From: Oscillospiraceae bacterium
GTDB lineage: Bacteria; Bacillota; Clostridia; Oscillospirales; Oscillospiraceae
Direction of reading: 5' to 3'
Assembly: GCA_015067635.1 (NCBI GenBank)
Contig: SVMA01000004.1
Coordinates: 1-64,000 of the forward strand
DNA: 64,000 nucleotides
Below, in pieces: positions 1 through 7,376 of this stretch (within the stretch, counting starts at the first letter, position 1; the number at the start of each line of letters is the position of its first letter). The notes below the pieces were generated by a model that ran no database searches, was not told where the DNA came from, and worked only from the letters and a program-made list of their open reading frames with translations. A program made the position numbers and the translations under genes.

Positions 1-1104
1 TGCTTCCATCAGCTTTTGAACTACCTTCAGCTTTTCCGCCGGAGTCAGCGTGGCATCCAGTTCGATCCCTGCCCGGGGTGCCAGCTTGATAACCGCATCC
101 TGGGAGAAATACTTACAGCCTACGCCGAAGTCCGTGGACCATTCGTCCTGCATGGCATTCTCGTTCAAATCCACGGGCGCAAAGGCCAGCTCGGAGATCC
201 AGCCCAGCACGTTCTTATCCTTATCCACATAGCCCACAGCCTCACTGGTGCCCATGGCAAGACCCATGATATTGCCGCAGTTCATGCCCATGGCACCGGC
301 CAGTGCGGAAACGTCGCCGTCATTGGCTACCACAATAGGCACATCCCCGATTTCTGCCGCAGCCCGGTCAAATACGGTTTTGACCTCGTCCCAGCGTTCC
401 CGGGGAACACAGTAGAAAATACTGGAAATCATAGGCGCATTGCCCACGAACACACCGGCAGAGGATACCCCGATGCCGTCTACCCGGGGCATTTTCGAAG
501 CGGCAGTACGGAAGGAATCCAAAATGCCTTCATACTGATAGCTGGGGTCGGGATTGGTCTTGGGATGCCAGACCACTTCCTCTGAGTAAACACATTCTCC
601 GTCGATTACCGCGGAGACCTTTCGGTCAGACCCGCCGGCATCAAAGCCGATACGGCAGCCGTCCAGATGTCCGCCCATGGGCTGGGGCGCTTCATTGGCG
701 GCAGGACATTCCTCCAAGGGAAGGTCCACAATGGTCAGCTCCTTCTCATAGAGCTTCTGGAAGAAGTCATAGTCAAAGGCCCGTTCGCCCAGGATACTGT
801 ACGCGCTTTGCAGCTGCTTTGTAAGCTCGCTGCAGCCACAGACATAGACCTTGAAGCCGCCGATGGACCACAACAAAAACTTCATGTATCGCTCCACAAA
901 GCGATAGTCAGCCTTTTCCATTTCCTTTGTGCCGTGGATAAAGGTACGGCGGACAGAAATCTGACCCGCCTGCCGTTCTACTGCAATGGCGATGGGCTTT
1001 TCTGCGCCCTTGAGATATTCTTCCATCCACACGCCAAAGGGAATAAAATCAGGGTCCAAAACAGGAGCATTTTTCAGTTCAAATTTTACGCCAAGATATT
1101 CCAT
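1..1104 (-). CDS. ROK-family sugar kinase-like protein with N-terminal extension (partial)
   Basis: Read on the minus strand from ATG at 1104 behind a CTAAAGGAGG site; the C-terminus runs off the window, and the ORF track misses it for that reason. A ROK/hexokinase ATPase fold begins only at about residue 150: GFDAGGSDRK (phosphate-1 loop), VDGIGVSSAGV, VANDGDVSALAG with the likely catalytic Asp, and MGTSEAVG. ROK proteins phosphorylate hexoses or N-acetylhexosamines, or act as repressors. No HTH and no CxCGxxGC zinc motif is seen, so kinase is favoured over repressor. About 150 residues of unrecognised sequence precede the ROK part, which is unusual. It lies 11 nt after the NahK-like kinase, so both probably act on the same sugar. 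The substrate is unknown. Confidence 0.8.
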   Translation of the reverse strand, partial: MEYLGVKFELKNAPVLDPDFIPFGVWMEEYLKGAEKPIAIAVERQAGQISVRRTFIHGTKEMEKADYRFVERYMKFLLWSIGGFKVYVCGCSELTKQLQSAYSILGERAFDYDFFQKLYEKELTIVDLPLEECPAANEAPQPMGGHLDGCRIGFDAGGSDRKVSAVIDGECVYSEEVVWHPKTNPDPSYQYEGILDSFRTAASKMPRVDGIGVSSAGVFVGNAPMISSIFYCVPRERWDEVKTVFDRAAAEIGDVPIVVANDGDVSALAGAMGMNCGNIMGLAMGTSEAVGYVDKDKNVLGWISELAFAPVDLNENAMQDEWSTDFGVGCKYFSQDAVIKLAPRAGIELDATLTPAEKLKVVQKLMEA

Positions 1105-1115
1105 ATTTTCCTCCT

Positions 1116-2195
1116 TTAGTTTCCGCGAACCGCAGCCTTTACCTCTGCTACGATCCGATTCATTTCGTCCATTTTTGCTTCCATATCCGCCACAAGCTTC
1201 AGCTGTGTTCGGGCTCTTACCAGATTATGCTCAGGATAGGCAGTTTTGAAGTACAAATCTCCATCCAGATAATCCTTCAAAAAGCGCAGACCAACCTCCA
1301 GGGTCATCACCAGCGCACCCATGGGAAGCATTTCCACTTCCTTTTCCGTCAGTGCGGTGGCCGCTTCCAAAAAGCCTTTGGTGTACACTTCAAACATATG
1401 TAGATCCATGGACATCTTGCTCAGATCCTGCTCATCCTCTGCGGCAGTTGCCGCGCCAAAGCGGATGGAATCACCAAAGTCATACACACTCAGTCCGGGC
1501 ATGACCGTATCCAGATCCAGTACACACAGGGATTTGCGGGTATCCCGATCCAACAGCACGTTGTTCAGCTTGGTATCGTTATGGGTCACCCGCAGAGGCA
1601 GCTGCCCGGAAACACGCATCTTTTGTAAAGTGCTTCCCACTTCCTCATGGGAAAGCACGAAATTAATCTCCTCCTGCACACCGGCCGCCCGTCCGCAGGG
1701 GTCAATGGACACGGAGTTCTTGAACTGCTTATACCGGTCGATGGTATTGTGAAATTCCGGAATGGTCTCGTAAAGCGTGTCCGCAGGAAATTCCGACAGC
1801 AGCTCCTGGAACCGTCCGAAAGCCAGACCACTTTGATAAAAATCCTCGTCACTTTCCGGTGCATCCAGGCAGAAGCCGCGCATGAAATCGTACATCCGCC
1901 AGAATTCGCCTTCACTGTCCCGATAATAATAAAGACCCCTTACCGTAGGAATAAAGTGCATGGCCATACGGCAGTCGTCCACCTTGGTACGCAGATAGTC
2001 CGTCACCGCGCTGACATTGGACATCAGCCGAATGGGATTTCGGAACACATATTTGTTGATTTTCTGCAAAATATATTCTGCACCGGTATCGGTGGTAACC
2101 TTAAAGGTACTGTTGATATGCCCGTGACCGAATTCCACCCAGTTTGTGGGCACGCCGTTCAGGCGAAAGGCTTTGGTTATTTGTTGGATATGCAA
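1116..2195 (-). CDS. N-acetylhexosamine kinase-like (NahK-type) phosphotransferase
   Basis: A 359-aa APH-fold kinase. The Brenner-like motif HNDTKLNNVLL (about 205-215) and metal-binding VLDLDTVMPGLSVYDFGDSIRFGA (about 225-248) are those of the NahK/LnpB family, which makes N-acetylhexosamine 1-phosphate from GlcNAc or GalNAc and ATP. The start is TTG at 2195 behind GAGGTGAT with 7-nt spacing; no suitable ATG lies near. A promoter sits at 2254-2282. The adjacent ROK-type gene downstream implies a two-kinase unit for host-glycan amino sugars. Family assignment is firm; the exact sugar is inference. Confidence 0.85.
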   Translation of the reverse strand: MHIQQITKAFRLNGVPTNWVEFGHGHINSTFKVTTDTGAEYILQKINKYVFRNPIRLMSNVSAVTDYLRTKVDDCRMAMHFIPTVRGLYYYRDSEGEFWRMYDFMRGFCLDAPESDEDFYQSGLAFGRFQELLSEFPADTLYETIPEFHNTIDRYKQFKNSVSIDPCGRAAGVQEEINFVLSHEEVGSTLQKMRVSGQLPLRVTHNDTKLNNVLLDRDTRKSLCVLDLDTVMPGLSVYDFGDSIRFGAATAAEDEQDLSKMSMDLHMFEVYTKGFLEAATALTEKEVEMLPMGALVMTLEVGLRFLKDYLDGDLYFKTAYPEHNLVRARTQLKLVADMEAKMDEMNRIVAEVKAAVRGN

Positions 2196-2253
2196 TGAAT
2201 ATCACCTCAATGGGATTTTTGTCATTTTTGAAAATAGGGCCATTCCCCAAGGG

Positions 2254-2282
2254 ATTTTATCACAAATCCCACTAAAAAGCAA
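2254..2282 (-). promoter_or_regulatory. Sigma-A promoter of the nahK-like/ROK unit
   Basis: On the minus strand TTGCTT, 17 nt, TAAAAT, lying about 60 nt upstream of the TTG start. Confidence 0.55.
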
Positions 2283-2385
2283 TCCTTATTCCAAATTAAA
2301 CAGAATTTCCAGCAGTTCCCTTCCATCATACGCACAAGGCGTCCGCCATGTACCGGATTACCCCCTCTGCAAGCTCGTCCAATCA

Positions 2386-2412
2386 GAAAGCCCCCTCGGA
2401 TGAGGGGCTTTC
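2386..2412 (-). terminator. Hairpin after the Nudix gene
   Basis: GAAAGCCCC paired with GGGGCTTTC around a 9-nt loop, 16 nt beyond the Nudix stop codon. The U tract is weak on the minus strand, so termination efficiency is uncertain. The same AGCCCC...GGGGCT tip recurs in other hairpins of this window. Confidence 0.5.
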
Positions 2413-2427
2413 CTGCGTTTTTCACAG

Positions 2428-2898
2428 TTATCGGAGCTTCTCTCCGTTGAGGACCGCTTCCACCAGTTTTTCTCCGTCATAGCGCAGCTTCAGGAGAAAA
2501 AACGGCGCATCCTGCCACAGCAGATCTAGGAAAATCTGATCCCCTTCCCATTTGGGCAGGTCATTGAGAAATTCCCGGCTGACCCATTTCAGTTCTCCCT
2601 CATTGCAATCGGTAAGTTCTCCCTCAAAGCCGTCAGCGGTGAACAGATACATGTGTTCCCCTTCCCACTTTCCTTCCGTGAGAAAGGTGATGACGCCCCG
2701 GCATTTCCACGAGGTCAGGGTCAAACCGGTCTCCTCTTTGGCTTCCCGAAGCAGACATTCGTCCGGCGACTCCTCTCCCTCAAATTTTCCGCCTATGCCG
2801 ATCCATTTGTCCTGATTCATGTCGTTTTTCTTTTTGATCCGGTGGAGCATAAGCACTTCATTTCCGCGGGTTACATAACACAGCGTCGTATTATACAT
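2428..2898 (-). CDS. Nudix hydrolase (MutT/8-oxo-dGTPase-like)
   Basis: A 156-aa single-domain protein. The Nudix box GGKFEGEESPDECLLREAKEETGL fits GX5EX7REUXEEXGU exactly, giving the Mg-binding REAKEETG helix. The C-terminal part (WEGDQIFLDLLWQ...PFFLLKLRYDGEKL) resembles bacterial 8-oxo-dGTP diphosphatases that sanitise the nucleotide pool. Start ATG at 2898 has AAGGAGAACACT before it. It lies 36 nt after the ABC exporter pair and may be co-transcribed with it. Substrate specificity is not provable from sequence. Confidence 0.85.
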   Translation of the reverse strand: MYNTTLCYVTRGNEVLMLHRIKKKNDMNQDKWIGIGGKFEGEESPDECLLREAKEETGLTLTSWKCRGVITFLTEGKWEGEHMYLFTADGFEGELTDCNEGELKWVSREFLNDLPKWEGDQIFLDLLWQDAPFFLLKLRYDGEKLVEAVLNGEKLR

Positions 2899-2934
2899 AG
2901 TGTTCTCCTTGCTTGGTTTTCAGGGCTAATCAAA

Positions 2935-4821
2935 TCAGCTGTTTTGCAGCTGCTGCTTATGATATTGCAGGGTATACAGATTATAATATTTCCCCTTCAG
3001 GCGCAGCAGCTCCTGATGATTTCCTTGCTCCACAATCTTGCCCTTGGACAGCAGAATGATATTGTCTGCATGCTGAATCGTGGACAGCCGGTGGGCTACG
3101 ATCAGCATGGTGCCGATATTCTTCATCTTCTCCAGGGAATCCTGAATCAGCAATTCCGTCTCGGTATCGATATTGGCTGTGGCTTCATCCAAAATCATTA
3201 CGCTGGGCTTATGCACGATGGTTCTTGCGAAGCTGAGCAGCTGCCGCTGACCGGCAGAGAAGTTGTTGCCCCGTTCCCGCACCGGCTCGTCCAGACCCTT
3301 TTCCAGACGGTTTATAAAGGAATCCGCATTCACATAGCGGCAGGCCTCCATGACCTCCTCATCGGAAACGCCCTCCTTGCGCAGAAGGATGTTGCCCCGG
3401 ATATCTCCGGAGAACAGGAACACATCCTGAAGCATTTGTCCAAAATGATGGCGCAGAGAGGATATCTTGATTTTTTTGATATCGATGCCGTCAATGAGAA
3501 TCTGCCCCTTCTGAATATCATAATTCCGGCAGATGAGACTCAAAATAGTGGTCTTTCCGGAGCCCGTTGAGCCGACAAAGGCCACAGTTTGTTTGGGCAT
3601 AATGTGGAAGGACACGCCCTGTAAAACCCATTCATCCGGTACATAGGAGAACCAAACGTCCTTGAATTCGATTTCTCCCCGGATCTCGTCCATTTCCACC
3701 GCATCCGGCTCATCCACCACCTCGGGCACCATGTCCATGACGGTGAATATCTTTTCCGCGGACGCAAAGGCAGATTGCAGAACGTCGAAATGCTCCGAAA
3801 GGGTTTGGATAGGATCGAAGAACTTGGAAGAGAACAGATAAAAGGTGACGATGGTGCCACTGCTGATGGTCTGTCCCAAAAATTCCGTCTCTGCCAGATA
3901 CCCACGGCTGCCGAAATAGAATAGGCACATGACGCAGCCGATATGAAGCAGGTAAACAATGGGACGGAAGAAGCCGTACACCAGCATTCGCTGACTTTTT
4001 GCTTTCCGCAGATGAGTGCTTCTGTCCAAAAAGTCCTGCATTTTTTCCCGTTCCCGATTGAAAATCTGGGTGATTTTAATGCCGGAAAGATTCTCGGACA
4101 GGAAGGTGTTCAACTCCGTACGGGAATCGGTCACTGCCCGGTGTGCACGACGGGAGAACTTTTGGAAAAGCACGGTAAAGAGCACCACAAAGGGAATAAA
4201 GCAGGCCACCACCAGGGTCATGGCAAAATTGACGGTGAGCATGGCCGCAAACACGCCGATAATCACCATGCAGTTTTTGACCATGGTCACCAGCACGTTG
4301 GTAAAGAGCATGCAAATGCCATTGGTATCGTTGGTAACACGGGTCACCAGCTTGCCCACGGGAATGTTGTTCAGCTGTTCGTGGGACAGGCTTTCAATGT
4401 GGGTAAATACATCCTCACGCAGGTCGGACAGGATCTTCTGTCCCACCTTCTGCAAAATAACCGTCTGCAGATAGGTGCTAACCAGGGAAACCACCAGAAT
4501 GCCTGCATACAGCGCCACACGGTAAAACAGTTCTGGCAGTTCAAATTTTGTCTTGACCAGCTCTTCGATCTGACCTACCAGCACCGGAGAGAGCAGGTCA
4601 TAGGCAATGGATATCAGCATGATTACCAATACCAGCACAAATTTTCCAGCGTAGGGCTTGGCATAATCCAACAGTCGGCGGACAATGATGCCATCGGCCA
4701 TGTTGCGCTCAAATTCCTTTTTGCCGGACTTATACTTCATCATCAGGTACGCAAAGCCGAACGCAAGTGTCAGCATGCCGATGATGGCGCCCAGAATCAA
4801 AACAGGCAAATACTCACCCAT
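2935..4821 (-). CDS. Heterodimeric ABC exporter subunit with consensus Walker B
   Basis: A 628-aa half-transporter: an extra N-terminal TM segment (residues 5-28), a six-helix ABC membrane domain (about 60-330) and an NBD with Walker A GSTGSGKTT (417-425), signature FSAGQ (521-525) and Walker B VMILDEA with the catalytic Glu. This is the BmrD/LmrD type: its ATP site is complete only with the partner's VSGGQ. The start overlaps the upstream partner by 8 nt, so the two are translationally coupled. Expected role is ATP-driven export of drugs or lipophilic compounds across the membrane. The cargo is unknown. Confidence 0.9.
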   Translation of the reverse strand: MGEYLPVLILGAIIGMLTLAFGFAYLMMKYKSGKKEFERNMADGIIVRRLLDYAKPYAGKFVLVLVIMLISIAYDLLSPVLVGQIEELVKTKFELPELFYRVALYAGILVVSLVSTYLQTVILQKVGQKILSDLREDVFTHIESLSHEQLNNIPVGKLVTRVTNDTNGICMLFTNVLVTMVKNCMVIIGVFAAMLTVNFAMTLVVACFIPFVVLFTVLFQKFSRRAHRAVTDSRTELNTFLSENLSGIKITQIFNREREKMQDFLDRSTHLRKAKSQRMLVYGFFRPIVYLLHIGCVMCLFYFGSRGYLAETEFLGQTISSGTIVTFYLFSSKFFDPIQTLSEHFDVLQSAFASAEKIFTVMDMVPEVVDEPDAVEMDEIRGEIEFKDVWFSYVPDEWVLQGVSFHIMPKQTVAFVGSTGSGKTTILSLICRNYDIQKGQILIDGIDIKKIKISSLRHHFGQMLQDVFLFSGDIRGNILLRKEGVSDEEVMEACRYVNADSFINRLEKGLDEPVRERGNNFSAGQRQLLSFARTIVHKPSVMILDEATANIDTETELLIQDSLEKMKNIGTMLIVAHRLSTIQHADNIILLSKGKIVEQGNHQELLRLKGKYYNLYTLQYHKQQLQNS

Positions 4822-6595
4822 TGTGCTCGCCTCCTTCCTCCTCCAGCCGCTGCAGGTCTACCATCTTGCGGTACTCGGGGCAGGTTTCATACAGGGTCTC
4901 ATGGGGACCGAAGGCCGCCACCGTACCGTCATCAATGAACAAAACCTTATCCATTTGCTCAATGGTGGAAATCCGGTGGGCGATCAAAATCGTCGTGCGG
5001 CCGGCTCTTGTCTGCCGCAGATTTTCCAAAATGGTACGCTCCGTCTTGGTATCCACTGCGGAAACAGAATCGTCCAGAATCAGCACCGGAGCATCCTTCA
5101 GAAGCGCCCGGGCAATGGAAATTCTCTGCTTTTGACCGCCGGAAACGGTTACGCCCCGTTCTCCCAAAACCGTATCGTAGCCCTGGGTAAATTCCCGGAT
5201 GTTGCCGTCCACATCCGCCATTTTGGCCGCATTGCTGATGGCTTCTCCCTTTTTATTATCCACAGCAAAGCCGATATTGTTGGCAATGGTATCCGAAAAC
5301 AGGAAATTATCCTGTGGCACATAGGCGCAACCGGCACGGACATCCTTGATGGGTACGGTATTCACGTCCTGCCCGTCAATAAACAGCGTGCCGTCCGGCA
5401 CATTGTATGTACGCAGAATCAAATCCACCAGGGTGGTCTTACCGGAGCCGGTACGTCCCACCAGGCCGATATTTTCTCCTGCCCGAATGGTGAAGGAAAC
5501 ATTATGCAGAGCATCGAATTCTCCGTCAGGATAGCAGAAATTCAGATTCCGGAACTCAATATCGCCTTTGATATTCGTCAAAGGCTTCACATCCGCCCGG
5601 TCTACCATATCCTGTTTGGCATCCAGAAGCTCGCTGATACGCTTGACAGATGCTCTGCCCCGGGAGGTCATATCGATCAGATCCGCTACAGCCATAATGG
5701 GCCAGATGATGGCAGTAAAGTAACCGCTGAACTCCATCAGCTGACCGGCATTGAATTGACCGGCATGCACCAGATAGCCGCCGTAGCCCAGAATGATACA
5801 GACGACGCTTTCCACAAAGCTCATGACCAGAATGCGGAACAAAACGGAGGTCTTTGTGAAGGAAACGTTGGTATCCTCGTTTTCCTTGCTCAGCTTCTTA
5901 AAGGCCCACAATTCTTTTCCTTCCTTAACGAAGGCCTTGATTACCGCAATACCGGAAAAGCTCTCCTGTGCAAAGTCGGACAGCTTGGAAAATGCTTCCT
6001 GACGGGCATCCCACTTTTTCGTCATGTAATTGCCCACCAAAATACTGGAGCCCATCAAAAATCCCATGGGAATCAACGCCAGACCCGTCAGCATGGGGTC
6101 CATCTGCCACATTTTGAAGATGGCCAGACCGCCCAGGAAGGTGGCATCGAAAAATTCCAGGATACCCCAGGAATAGCACTCCTGAAAGGTGTCCAGATCA
6201 TTGGTAAACAGGCTCATCAGGTTGCCCACGTTATTTTTGTGATAGAATTCCTGGGACAGATCCTTGCAGCGGTTAAACATCCGGTTCCGCAAATCCTCTT
6301 CCGCACGGATACCGGAAGCAAAGAAGCAGATCCGCCACAGAAAACGACCCAGTACAATGATCAGAATAAAGCTCAGCATGGGAATGCAAAGCTCCTCAAT
6401 CACAAAGGAAAGGTCGAAGCTCCTCTGAACGCCGTCCATCAGCACATATCCGTCATTGATACCGTTGATGACCAGCTGATACAGATTGGGAATCAGTAGC
6501 TGGAAATAATCCACCACAATCAATGCGATCAATCCACCAATCAGCAGCGGTGCAAATCGCAGATAGTAGCGATTGATATGCTTGCCGAAAATCAT
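4814..6595 (-). CDS. Heterodimeric ABC exporter subunit with degenerate Walker B
   Basis: A 593-aa half-transporter with a six-helix membrane domain (about 15-310) and NBD: Walker A GRTGSGKTT (380-388), canonical signature VSGGQ (484-488), Walker B VLILDDS (504-510). The usual catalytic Glu is Asp, the hallmark of the BmrC/LmrC subunit in heterodimeric multidrug exporters. It is first in its operon, with promoter at 6628-6656, and is followed with 8-nt overlap by the consensus-site subunit. Together they should form one asymmetric exporter. Confidence 0.9.
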   Translation of the reverse strand: MIFGKHINRYYLRFAPLLIGGLIALIVVDYFQLLIPNLYQLVINGINDGYVLMDGVQRSFDLSFVIEELCIPMLSFILIIVLGRFLWRICFFASGIRAEEDLRNRMFNRCKDLSQEFYHKNNVGNLMSLFTNDLDTFQECYSWGILEFFDATFLGGLAIFKMWQMDPMLTGLALIPMGFLMGSSILVGNYMTKKWDARQEAFSKLSDFAQESFSGIAVIKAFVKEGKELWAFKKLSKENEDTNVSFTKTSVLFRILVMSFVESVVCIILGYGGYLVHAGQFNAGQLMEFSGYFTAIIWPIMAVADLIDMTSRGRASVKRISELLDAKQDMVDRADVKPLTNIKGDIEFRNLNFCYPDGEFDALHNVSFTIRAGENIGLVGRTGSGKTTLVDLILRTYNVPDGTLFIDGQDVNTVPIKDVRAGCAYVPQDNFLFSDTIANNIGFAVDNKKGEAISNAAKMADVDGNIREFTQGYDTVLGERGVTVSGGQKQRISIARALLKDAPVLILDDSVSAVDTKTERTILENLRQTRAGRTTILIAHRISTIEQMDKVLFIDDGTVAAFGPHETLYETCPEYRKMVDLQRLEEEGGEHNG

Positions 6596-6627
6596 TGTTT
6601 TCGCCTCAATTCTCTCAAATTTAGGTC

Positions 6628-6656
6628 ATTATATCACAGCTGTATCCTTTTCGCAA
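6628..6656 (-). promoter_or_regulatory. Sigma-A promoter of the ABC exporter operon
   Basis: Minus strand TTGCGA, 17 nt, TATAAT, 32 nt upstream of the ATG at 6595. Confidence 0.65.
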
Positions 6657-6737
6657 TGCAGGAAGTGAAATATTTCTGCTTCCCTTTTTGCCAGAATGTG
6701 TTAAAATAATAAAAGAATATATGTGGAGGCACTTTCC

Positions 6738-7367
6738 ATGGGTAGATGTGTAATTTTCGGAGCAGCCGAATTTGATTCCCTGCTGGTTTCTGTGGAAAAA
6801 GAGGACTATCTCATCGCCGCGGACGGTGGGGTAAGACATATGGAAAAAACAGGGCTTCTGCCGGACTGTATCCTGGGAGATTTCGACTCTCTGGGGTATG
6901 TGCCGGAGGGTGCACAGGTATTTCCTGCGGAGAAGGATGATACGGATATTTTACTGGCTCTGCGCCACGGTCTTTCCCTGGGCTATCGGGATTTTTTTAT
7001 TTACGGCGGACTGGACGGAAAACGGCTGGATCATACCCTTGCCAATTTTCAGGCGCTTGCCTTTTTGCGCAGCCACAGTGCCCGGGGCTATTTGGTGGGC
7101 AGGGACTATCTGGTCACCGCCATTTCCGGAGAAACGGCAGTCTTTCCCGCCGATGCGGACGGTATCCTTTCCGTATTTTGCATGGGCGCGGATGCAACCG
7201 TCACAATTTCCGGAATGAAATACAATGCCGGTCAGCAGAAAATCTGTGCAGATTTTCCTCTGGGTGTAAGCAATCATTTCATCGGCACAGAAGGAAAAAT
7301 CACTGCGTCTGCAGGAACGTTACTGCTTTTGTGGGACCGAAAAAACGGGCTGCCCCGTATTGGGTGA
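6738..7367 (+). CDS. thiN: Thiamine pyrophosphokinase
   Basis: A 209-aa protein catalysing thiamine + ATP to thiamine diphosphate + AMP. Family motifs are present: AADGGVRH, CILGDFDSLG, AEKDDTDILLAL and YGGLDGKRLDHTLANFQAL, with the usual C-terminal thiamine-binding region (LPLGVSNHF-like). The start is ATG 6738, 8 nt after GGAGG; the track's earlier start is a GTG ahead of that ribosome binding site. A P-type ATPase gene follows after 9 nt. No thiamine riboswitch is visible in the 140-nt upstream gap. Confidence 0.92.
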   Translation: MGRCVIFGAAEFDSLLVSVEKEDYLIAADGGVRHMEKTGLLPDCILGDFDSLGYVPEGAQVFPAEKDDTDILLALRHGLSLGYRDFFIYGGLDGKRLDHTLANFQALAFLRSHSARGYLVGRDYLVTAISGETAVFPADADGILSVFCMGADATVTISGMKYNAGQQKICADFPLGVSNHFIGTEGKITASAGTLLLLWDRKNGLPRIG

Positions 7368-7376
7368 GGAGAAAAG

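Noticed and set aside
2222-2425. 67-aa minus-strand ORF between the Nudix and kinase genes
   Set aside because: No ribosome binding site, includes a terminator hairpin and the kinase promoter; not protein-like.
6596-6737. Thiamine (TPP) riboswitch before thiN
   Set aside because: Looked for the THI-box CTGAGA...ACC signature in the 140-nt gap; not present.
6621-6839. 72-aa minus-strand ORF overlapping the thiN start
   Set aside because: Covers a divergent promoter region and thiN coding sequence; no supporting motif.
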